This document shows positions 1 through 4,745 of a DNA stretch of 5,633 nt, in pieces. Location: positions 1 through 5,633 of the forward strand of contig JAKSAU010000490.1 of the NCBI GenBank assembly GCA_022361535.1. Reading direction: 5' to 3'. Source of the DNA: Desulfobacterales bacterium. Lineage in GTDB: Bacteria > Desulfobacterota > Desulfobacteria > Desulfobacterales > Desulfobacteraceae. Each line of letters starts with the position of its first letter. Position 1 is the first letter of the stretch. Position numbers and translations under genes: made by a program. Under the pieces are notes generated by a model. The model saw only the letters and a program-made list of their open reading frames with translations, was not told the DNA's origin and searched no databases.

Positions 1-1
1 A

Positions 2-178
2 CAAGATGTCAGACTAAATAATTTGATTCGCCCGAAATCAAATTTATCCGCTGTTGAATGTACTCTTCAACAAGGAACTCCAACACAATATGTTGTGGTC
101 AAGGGAATTTTAACGAAAGTGAGCAATCATAGACAGATTGTTCTCTTTTTTAAACTTCAAAATATTACTATCTTTTAA
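2..178 (+). CDS. C-terminal end of an unidentified protein (NusG/KOW-like?), 5' end outside window
   Basis: An open frame of 58 codons runs from the window edge to a TAA at 176-178, with no start codon needed because the gene begins upstream. The last 30 residues or so (VVVKGILTKVSNHRQIVLFF and the following KLQNITIF) have the spacing of a KOW/NusG C-terminal domain: a valine-rich strand, a glycine turn, a basic turn, then alternating hydrophobic residues of the type found in 'rlvvsidllqrsvaV'. That resemblance is weak and comes from reading by eye. The family would be a transcription elongation or antitermination factor (NusG, RfaH or UpxY type). The residues are too few to be certain, and the fragment could belong to something else or be a remnant. 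There is no clear link to the downstream genes, which lie more than 200 bases away. Confidence 0.35.
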   Translation, partial: QDVRLNNLIRPKSNLSAVECTLQQGTPTQYVVVKGILTKVSNHRQIVLFFKLQNITIF

Positions 179-386
179 GCAAACATTATTGAAAATAAAT
201 AACAGGATCTCTCAATCCTTCCAACAGGATTAGCTGGCTAACTTATTTTTACAAAGTTAACTATAATTCTAAAAACCTGTTTTTCCAAATCCTTAAAAAC
301 ATAATGGTTGCATTTTTATGTTTTAAGTGATATTTACGCCACTGAATTTCAACCCATCTTTAAAAAGGATCAGAAAGGAGGTCATT
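179..386. other. AT-rich intergenic region upstream of the repair unit
   Basis: I see no gene here on either strand. The stretch contains a small palindrome TTAGC-TG-GCTAA at 230-241, a short AATCCT/AGGATT inverted pair near 214-231, a candidate promoter at 308-336 and the ribosome binding site AAGGAGGT at 375-382. None of the inverted repeats is followed by a T-run, so a terminator for the upstream gene is not evident. Confidence 0.5.
308..336 (+). promoter_or_regulatory. weak candidate sigma70 promoter
   Basis: TTGCAT at 308-313 and TATTTA at 331-336 are separated by exactly 17 bases and lie about 50 bases upstream of the first ribosome binding site. Each box matches the consensus only partly, and AT-rich DNA produces such pairs by chance. 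It is the best-placed candidate I see for transcription of the plus-strand unit. I found no sigma54-type GG-N10-GC element here, although rtc operons of enterobacteria use one. Confidence 0.28.
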
Positions 387-580
387 ATGGTCAGTGAATC
401 AACTAAAATCAAAATGATATTCCTCTGCCTGGTCGGCTAATCTCTTCAATCAGCCTTGCCTGGCTGGGATATCAATTAGTTTTTCCAATTTAGAACTACA
501 CTTACACCCTTAGTGCGCTTCTTATGCTGCATTTTGTGTTTTCTATTAACCGTTTAGATGTGGAGGTGCGTCATGGCTAA
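387..580 (+). pseudogene. probable decayed small membrane-protein gene
   Basis: A near-perfect ribosome binding site, AAGGAGGT at 375-382, lies four bases before ATG 387. Reading gives MVSESTKIKMIFLCLVG and then TAA at 438-440. Moving back one base at 437 continues the hydrophobic segment as LISSISLAWLGYQLVFPI, up to a TAG at 491-493. Past the TAG the same frame continues as NYTYTLSALLMLHFVF and ends DVEVRHG at TAA 578-580. Joined together these would form a protein of about 64 residues with one convincing membrane helix and perhaps a second. The final TAA overlaps the start of the next gene (ATGGCTAA), as in coupled operon genes. Another frame also gives a hydrophobic stretch at 486-554, so the reconstruction is not unique. 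Seen: the strong ribosome binding site, the frame change and the stop. Inferred: decay of a real gene. A 17-codon leader peptide is the alternative. Confidence 0.35.
562..567 (+). promoter_or_regulatory. ribosome binding site of the SEC-C gene
   Basis: GGAGGT lies five bases before ATG 573. It fixes the start of the short frame that reads into the frameshift site. The SEC-C frame itself has no ATG, GTG or TTG until TTG 724, inside the metal-binding motif. Confidence 0.7.
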
Positions 581-813
581 AAAGAATAATACCTATTACC
601 AGGAGAAATTTTGAAGTCACGAGCAAGCGGAGAAAAGGATATCCATCAGAAACAAGAGTTAAGAGAGGCATACGGATAGTTCACGGATCAAAAGAGCTAT
701 ACGAAAAGCTCGGAAGAAACGATTTGTGCCCCTGTGGCTCATTCAGGAAATTTAAAAACTGTTGTTTGAAGTCTAAAAAATACGATGGATCGCTTCGTGA
801 CTATTACTTTTAG
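573..813 (+). CDS. small SEC-C zinc-binding protein, read through a +1 frameshift (or recently frameshifted)
   Basis: ATG 573 opens [13 protein letters not shown] and meets TGA at 612-614. Skipping one T in the TTTT at 609-612 continues smoothly ([18 protein letters not shown]...) to TAG 811-813, giving 79 residues. Residues 48-64 form a SEC-C motif ([10 protein letters not shown]...KNCC) with all four cysteines in CxCx8CC spacing (52, 54, 63, 64); the usual GSG is GSF. The fold binds one zinc. In SecA and YecA such domains contact SecB or the ribosome. The N-terminal part is strongly basic. No membrane segment or signal peptide is seen. The frame after the shift has no usable start before TTG 724, so the motif can only be made by frameshifting from ATG 573. 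The gene begins within the tail of the upstream frame and ends 21 bases before the next gene, so it looks like an operon member. It may be a working recoded gene, a fresh pseudogene or a base-calling error. Its function is unknown; a role at the ribosome is inferred. Confidence 0.7.
601..614 (+). promoter_or_regulatory. RF2-like programmed +1 frameshift site (candidate)
   Basis: The string AGGAG-AAA-TTT-TGA contains an internal Shine-Dalgarno-like element, a three-base spacer, a slippery TTT codon and an in-frame TGA. The bacterial prfB site has the same order and spacing (AGGGGG-TAT-CTT-TGA). Phe-tRNA on TTT can re-pair perfectly with the overlapping TTT after slipping one base, and translation then continues at GAA into the SEC-C protein. 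TGA is followed by A rather than by the C that weakens termination in prfB. That the site works is inferred from sequence alone. Confidence 0.5.
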
Positions 814-834
814 AGAATAGATTGGAGTACTGTT

Positions 835-1644
835 TTGAATTCTATCGTAAAAGCATTCGAAAAAATTGGCACAAGAGTAAAATTTAGCGATCTGTCTAAA
901 AGGCAAACCCGATTCAGAAGAATAAGAAATGCCTCTACAGGCAGGGATATCAGTTTAATTGTTGATATTGAAAAAGATAAACAAGGCGAATTTTATAAAA
1001 TTGAAACAGATGGTTCCGTTGATCTGCATATTATGAATATCGATAAAGAGCTTAATCACCTTTTGCTGTTTGCAAGAGATAAATATAAAGCCAAATATCG
1101 GTTTTTATGCGGTTTGGATGAAAGAGGTTGGTTTGCCGCAGCTGTACCTGGAGCAGTGTCAAACATCAGTGATGCTATGGACAGCTTAAAGCCAAAACAG
1201 GTTATTGCCGCTCAAAAAAACATCAAAACCGAAAAGAAAAACAGAAGAAAGAATGAGGCTTTTTTAAGACAGGGTGAATGGTTTTTTCTTCCTGCACCAG
1301 ATATTTCACCTCCTGCGGAACTGATATTGAAAAATGAACCCATTCAGAGGGGGCCTGGAAACCCCCATAAGGTTCAAGAGATATTCCGAACTGGAGGCGA
1401 GGTGGTATACGTGTGCCGAAAATATCCTCAAGGCGTTTCTTTTAAGAAATATAGAGAGATTATGAAAAATCCTGAGGCAATCCTCATGGGATGGCGCACC
1501 ATGAAGGTTAACATGACAGTGTATGGAAAGGGCAGAGTCACCCACCGAGATCATCAAACCATTGTGTTGAAAGGCTGGTATCAAATTCTTCCAAATCGGG
1601 AAACGGAGTCCTGGTTTATAGAAAACCTGGTCTTTCTTGATTAA
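835..1644 (+). CDS. conserved-looking hypothetical protein linked to RtcB2-PrfH, 269 aa
   Basis: I do not recognise a named family. The TTG start is the only usual start after the preceding TAG at 811-813, and TTGGAG at 822-827 supplies a ribosome binding site seven bases before it. The protein appears soluble, with no signal peptide or membrane helix. Residues 1-45 are basic (SKRQTRFRRIRNASTGR). Residues 86-105 end in a motif-like CGLDERGWFAAAVP. A charged, probably helical, lysine/arginine stretch follows at about 120-145, then RQGEWFFLPAP at 145-155, NPHK at 176-179, GGEVVYVCRKYPQG at 187-200 and a C-terminal GRVTHRDHQTIVL at 233-245 followed by GWY. These dense blocks of Gly, Trp, His and Asp look like a conserved domain, not a remnant. 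The gene lies 70 bases before the ligase on the same strand. A role with the ligase or on damaged rRNA or ribosomes is inferred only from position and basic charge. Confidence 0.8.
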   Translation: MNSIVKAFEKIGTRVKFSDLSKRQTRFRRIRNASTGRDISLIVDIEKDKQGEFYKIETDGSVDLHIMNIDKELNHLLLFARDKYKAKYRFLCGLDERGWFAAAVPGAVSNISDAMDSLKPKQVIAAQKNIKTEKKNRRKNEAFLRQGEWFFLPAPDISPPAELILKNEPIQRGPGNPHKVQEIFRTGGEVVYVCRKYPQGVSFKKYREIMKNPEAILMGWRTMKVNMTVYGKGRVTHRDHQTIVLKGWYQILPNRETESWFIENLVFLD

Positions 1645-1660
1645 TAACTATCTACAATTT

Positions 1661-1693
1661 CGGGTGGTTTTGATCCTTCTTCAAAATCACCCG
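1661..1693 (+). other. 13-bp hairpin between the hypothetical gene and rtcB2
   Basis: CGGGTGGTTTTGA at 1661-1673 pairs with TCAAAATCACCCG at 1681-1693, with a single G-U pair and a loop of seven bases (TCCTTCT). It begins 16 bases after the upstream stop and ends 20 bases before the TTG start of rtcB2. No T-run follows on either strand, so it is not a classical intrinsic terminator. It may set relative expression, protect an mRNA end or act in regulation. The structure is seen; its function is inferred. Confidence 0.6.
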
Positions 1694-1713
1694 GCTTAAC
1701 GAAAGAATGTAAT

Positions 1714-2847
1714 TTGAATACGATTTTTAAAAATAAAACCGGTATTTGGGTTATTGCCTCAGAGAATAGCTGGATTGAGGGGAAGGCAGAACGACAGTTA
1801 CAGAAAACATCAGAACTTGATGGTGTTGAATACTGTGTTGGTTTGCCGGATATTCATCCAGGCAGGGGCAATCCTGTTGGTGCCGCATATTTAATCAGGG
1901 ATATCATCTATCCTTATTTGATTGGCAATGACGTGGGGTGCGGTATCAGTCTTTTCAGGACTGGTATCAGAAAGAATAAAATTAAAATTGATAAGTGGAT
2001 CAGAAAACTGGGAGATCTCAACGAGCCTTATGGGGCAGGCATTGAGCACTGGATGGATCAACGGGAGCTTAAAAAACATTCAATAAATACTGCTATAGGA
2101 ACCATTGGGGCAGGGAACCATTTTGCCGAACTGCAAACAATAAAAAAAGTATTTAATGAAGAATTGTTTTCTAACGTTGGACTGGACAAAAATTTACTTA
2201 CATTGGTTGTTCACAGTGGTTCCCGGGGTATTGGAGAAACCTTGCTTCGCAGCCATACAGATATCTATGGTGCTGGGGGGCTCAGGGCGGATAGTCAGAA
2301 GGGCAAGAATTATTTAGCTCAGCACGACCAGGCTCTAAAATGGGCAACTTGTAATCGGATAGCCATAGCAGAAAAATTTGTATCCAGAATTGGTACAGAT
2401 TGTCAGCTTATTATTGACACGTGTCATAACAAGATTTCATACGTGATTTACGATAATGAGAGTTTCTGGTTGCATCGAAAAGGAGCTGTTGTTTCAGATT
2501 CAGGGCCTGTTTTAATACCAGGATCAAGAGGCAGTTTGAGTTACCTTGTCAGACCCAAAGGGGCTCAGCGCTATAATTTATGGTCGTTACCCCACGGGGC
2601 AGGGCGGAAATGGAATCGAACCAGTTGCAAGGGAAGGTTAAAAGCTCGATATAATATCAGCTCTCTTAAAAGAACAGGATTTGGTGGTCATGTGATCTGT
2701 GATGATCGAGAGCTTTTATATGAGGAGGCCCCTCAGGCTTATAAAAATATCGATCAGGTTATTCAGGATCTTCTTGATGAAAATCTGGTTGAAGTTATAG
2801 CCACTTTTAAACCCCTCATAACTTACAAAAAAGGAAAGAATAAATGA
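1714..2847 (+). CDS. rtcB2: RtcB2-type RNA ligase
   Basis: RtcB ligases join RNA ends carrying 3'-phosphate or 2',3'-cyclic phosphate to 5'-OH ends, using GTP and Mn2+ through a guanylylated histidine. All active-site blocks are present: DVGCG (Asp73, Cys76), GNHF (His136), HSGSRG (His167), CHN (His238), HRKGA at 254-258, PGSRG at 269-273, the nucleotidyl histidine in PHGAGR (His294) and PQAYKNID near the C-terminus. At 377 residues it is shorter than the housekeeping-type RtcB in this window (400) and diverges from it strongly. This, plus its partner prfH, places it in the RtcB2 group, reported in E. coli to re-ligate 16S rRNA cut in the decoding centre by colicin E3-type nucleases. The start is TTG; only a weak GAAAG precedes it, and the ATG at 1707 runs straight into TAA. 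The stop overlaps the prfH start (ATGA), so the two are translationally coupled. Confidence 0.93.
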   Translation: MNTIFKNKTGIWVIASENSWIEGKAERQLQKTSELDGVEYCVGLPDIHPGRGNPVGAAYLIRDIIYPYLIGNDVGCGISLFRTGIRKNKIKIDKWIRKLGDLNEPYGAGIEHWMDQRELKKHSINTAIGTIGAGNHFAELQTIKKVFNEELFSNVGLDKNLLTLVVHSGSRGIGETLLRSHTDIYGAGGLRADSQKGKNYLAQHDQALKWATCNRIAIAEKFVSRIGTDCQLIIDTCHNKISYVIYDNESFWLHRKGAVVSDSGPVLIPGSRGSLSYLVRPKGAQRYNLWSLPHGAGRKWNRTSCKGRLKARYNISSLKRTGFGGHVICDDRELLYEEAPQAYKNIDQVIQDLLDENLVEVIATFKPLITYKKGKNK

Positions 2848-3473
2848 TAAATTGGTTACAGATAACATCGGGCCGAGGTCCCGAAGAATGCTGCTGGGTT
2901 GTGGCTAAGCTTTCTGAGTGTATTATCAAGGAAGCTGAAATCAATGGAATTTCATGTAAAATTATTGAAACGATCCCTGACGGCAGATCAAAAAGGCTGA
3001 AATCTGCATTGATTTCACTTGAAGGGGATGCTGTCGTATCCTTTGCAAAGTCATTTGAGGGGACTGTTCAGTGGATTGGTAAAAGCATGTTCAGACCACA
3101 TCATAAACGAAAGAACTGGTATGTTGGCGTAAATCTTTTTTCGCCTCCTGAAGAAAACAAGTGGTCTTTTAGTCAATTGAAAGTTGAAAAGATGAGATCC
3201 TCCGGTCCTGGTGGACAGAATGTTAATAAAAGAGAAACTGCTACCAGGATCACACACATACCAACCGGGTTGAGTGTGACAGCTCAGGAGGAGCGTTCAC
3301 AGCATCTGAATAAAAAACTGGCGCTAAGCCGCTTAGATGAATTGCTGAAACAAAAAGAAAGTGAAACGGAAATGAAAAATCAAAATAGTCGCTGGAATGG
3401 GCATAATAGACTTGAAAGGGGGAATCCTGTTCGGGTTTATAAAAATGAAAACTTCAGTTTGACGAGATCTTGA
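2844..3473 (+). CDS. prfH: peptide chain release factor homologue PrfH
   Basis: PrfH is a shortened class I release-factor homologue. It hydrolyses peptidyl-tRNA on ribosomes damaged in the decoding centre, so that the freed ribosome can be repaired by RtcB2 (known from E. coli; inferred here). The catalytic loop GPGGQNVNK is at 121-129, with GGQ at 123-125. It is followed by the release-factor-type block RITHIPTGLSV and the tail SQHLNKKLA (152-160). The family signature RPHHKRKNW lies at 84-92 and RLERGNPVRVY near the C-terminus. The stop-codon recognition domain of RF1/RF2 is absent, since the N-terminal half is short (about 110 residues before GGQ). The length of 209 is close to the roughly 200 expected. 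ATG 2844 overlaps the rtcB2 stop by four bases, and AAGGAAAG at 2831-2838 is the ribosome binding site. It is the last gene of the unit. Confidence 0.94.
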   Translation: MINWLQITSGRGPEECCWVVAKLSECIIKEAEINGISCKIIETIPDGRSKRLKSALISLEGDAVVSFAKSFEGTVQWIGKSMFRPHHKRKNWYVGVNLFSPPEENKWSFSQLKVEKMRSSGPGGQNVNKRETATRITHIPTGLSVTAQEERSQHLNKKLALSRLDELLKQKESETEMKNQNSRWNGHNRLERGNPVRVYKNENFSLTRS

Positions 3474-3477
3474 AGCT

Positions 3478-3510
3478 ATCCCGGGGATCACGCTTTATGA
3501 TCCCCGGGAT
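3478..3510. terminator. bidirectional terminator-like hairpin between converging operons
   Basis: A perfect 13-bp stem (ATCCCGGGGATCA at 3478-3490 with TGATCCCCGGGAT at 3498-3510) closes a seven-base loop. It lies five bases after the prfH stop and four bases before the rtcB stop on the other strand. The T-rich stretch after the stem is short on both sides, so termination may be less efficient than at a textbook site. The position between two convergent units makes terminator the natural reading. Confidence 0.75.
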
Positions 3511-3514
3511 TATA

Positions 3515-4717
3515 TCACCCTTTCACAACACCTAGGGGATGAAGCTTATGCAGGGGTTTGATCAAATCAAGCTCGGCTTCAATTACATTTTCAATATTTT
3601 TGTATGCCTGGGGCGCTTCTCCCAGGTCGTACATGCCCTTGGCTTTCCCACGTCTGACCTTGTTCCAGCGGTCGTAAACGATGCCCTGCATTGCCTGATC
3701 GCAGTCTTCAGGTGTAAGCTCTCTGGTTGCCTGTAACCTTCCCAGAACTCTTCCCGCTCCGTGCGAACAAGACATGAATGACTCAGGATTACCCAGACCT
3801 TCAACAATGAAGGAAGGTGTTCCCATTGAACCGGGGATAATTCCAGTCTCTCCCTGTTTGGCAGAGGTTGCCCCTTTTCTATGAATCCACACATTCTTAT
3901 TGAAATGATTTTCCAGGGCAGCATAGTTATGATGAATATTAACTTCATCGGCAAATTCGGTCTCAGGGAAGACCTCGGTAAAAGCATCCTTAAACCGATT
4001 CATGATTCTTCGGCGGTTTTCCTGCGCATAAGAAAGTGCAAAATTCATATCATTGATATAATCTTGACCTTCCGTTGAGTCTGTCGGCAGGAAAGCCAGA
4101 TCTGTTCCTGGTGTATCCGCATGCCACTTTTGATTCAACTTAACAGCAATGTCATTGTAGAATCGTGCTATGACGTTGCCCAGATGTCGTGAACCGGAGT
4201 GAATCATCAGCCAAATCCGGTCGTCATCACCGGCCTGTATCTCAATAAAATGGTTACCGCCTCCAAGGCTGCCTAAATTCTTAAAGGCAAGTTTTTTGAC
4301 ATGGGACGAATACCATCCTCTTTCTTCATAGGCTTCCATATCATCAAGGTTTTCCCATGTCTGCGGTGCGTTATGGGATTTGCCTTCCCCGCAGGGAACA
4401 TATTTTTTTACCAATGTAACCACTTCCCTCAGGCTGTTCCGGCTGGTTTCGGATACCGGGAGGCTGGTTCTTACCGATCCCATACCACAACCGATATCCA
4501 CACCCACGGCATTGGGGATGACGGCATTGTCCGCGGCAATGACGCCGCCGATGGGCATACCGTAACCCGGATGGCAGTCCGGCATCAGCGCTACGTGGCG
4601 GAAAACAACAGGGTGCACGGCCAGATCCTCGGCTTGTTTCATTGCAAGCCCTTCAAGGTTTGAACACCACGATTTTATAGGGACTTTATAGTTCTTTTTT
4701 TTTTTTACCCATTCCAT
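3515..4717 (-). CDS. rtcB: RNA-splicing ligase RtcB (housekeeping type)
   Basis: A complete RtcB of 400 residues, near the 408 of E. coli. It seals 3'-phosphate or 2',3'-cyclic phosphate to 5'-OH RNA ends with GTP and Mn2+ in tRNA or rRNA repair. Visible motifs are MPDCHPGYG at 45-53, VDIGCGM (Asp74, Cys77), GNHF (His156), HSGSR (His173), IHHNY (His263), HRKGA at 279-283, IPGSMG at 294-299, CSHGAGR with the guanylylated His319, and the C-terminal VVKG. AGGAGG at 4726-4731 supports the ATG at 4717. It follows rtcA by 28 bases, so the two form an rtcA-rtcB operon, in the reverse order of the E. coli rtcBA operon. An A12 run spans codons 4-8. The sequence resembles E. coli RtcB far more closely than the RtcB2 next to it. 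No RtcR regulator lies within the window. Confidence 0.96.
   Translation of the reverse strand: MEWVKKKKNYKVPIKSWCSNLEGLAMKQAEDLAVHPVVFRHVALMPDCHPGYGMPIGGVIAADNAVIPNAVGVDIGCGMGSVRTSLPVSETSRNSLREVVTLVKKYVPCGEGKSHNAPQTWENLDDMEAYEERGWYSSHVKKLAFKNLGSLGGGNHFIEIQAGDDDRIWLMIHSGSRHLGNVIARFYNDIAVKLNQKWHADTPGTDLAFLPTDSTEGQDYINDMNFALSYAQENRRRIMNRFKDAFTEVFPETEFADEVNIHHNYAALENHFNKNVWIHRKGATSAKQGETGIIPGSMGTPSFIVEGLGNPESFMSCSHGAGRVLGRLQATRELTPEDCDQAMQGIVYDRWNKVRRGKAKGMYDLGEAPQAYKNIENVIEAELDLIKPLHKLHPLGVVKG
4695..4706 (-). repeat. A12 homopolymer at the 5' end of rtcB
   Basis: Twelve consecutive A on the coding strand (T12 on the plus strand) encode the end of Val4 and Lys5-Lys8. With 11 A the frame reaches TAA after RTIKSL; with 13 A it reaches TAA after EL. 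Slippage by polymerase in either direction would therefore abolish RtcB. Whether it happens is unknown. Confidence 0.8.
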
Positions 4718-4725
4718 ATTTTATT

Positions 4726-4731
4726 CCTCCT
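4726..4731 (-). promoter_or_regulatory. ribosome binding site of rtcB
   Basis: The coding strand reads AGGAGG eight bases before the ATG at 4717, inside the 28-base gap after rtcA. It fixes the rtcB start upstream of the A12 run. Confidence 0.75.
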
Positions 4732-4745
4732 ATGCGCAGAGTGGT

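Noticed and set aside
230..313. Possible sigma54 promoter for an rtc-type operon
   Set aside because: No GG and GC pair with the required ten-base spacing and flanking consensus was found in the leader.
611..679. TTG at 611 five bases after AGGAG, opening a 22-codon frame
   Set aside because: It is not in the SEC-C frame, shows no recognisable motif and ends at TAG 677-679. The AGGAG is better explained as the stimulator of the frameshift, although a dual use cannot be excluded.
811..837. SEC-C gene and the 269-residue gene share a frame across a single TAG, so readthrough would fuse them
   Set aside because: The 269-residue gene has its own ribosome binding site and start, and the TAG has no readthrough signal that I can see.
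1306..1584. Open frame of 92 codons on the minus strand inside the hypothetical gene
   Set aside because: It is antisense to a better supported gene, has no ribosome binding site and shows no familiar motif.
2587..2610. Pro in place of Ser before the catalytic histidine of RtcB2 (PHGAGR versus SHGAGR)
   Set aside because: The residue before the histidine varies in the family and all metal ligands and the histidine are intact, so it is not evidence of inactivity.
3583..3987. 134-codon open frame on the minus strand in another frame of rtcB
   Set aside because: It lies wholly inside rtcB, whose motifs are unambiguous; the reading is a shadow of that gene.
4301..4663. 120-codon open frame on the plus strand opposite rtcB
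   Set aside because: It is antisense to conserved rtcB codons and has no recognisable domain; it is expected by chance opposite a GC-richer gene.
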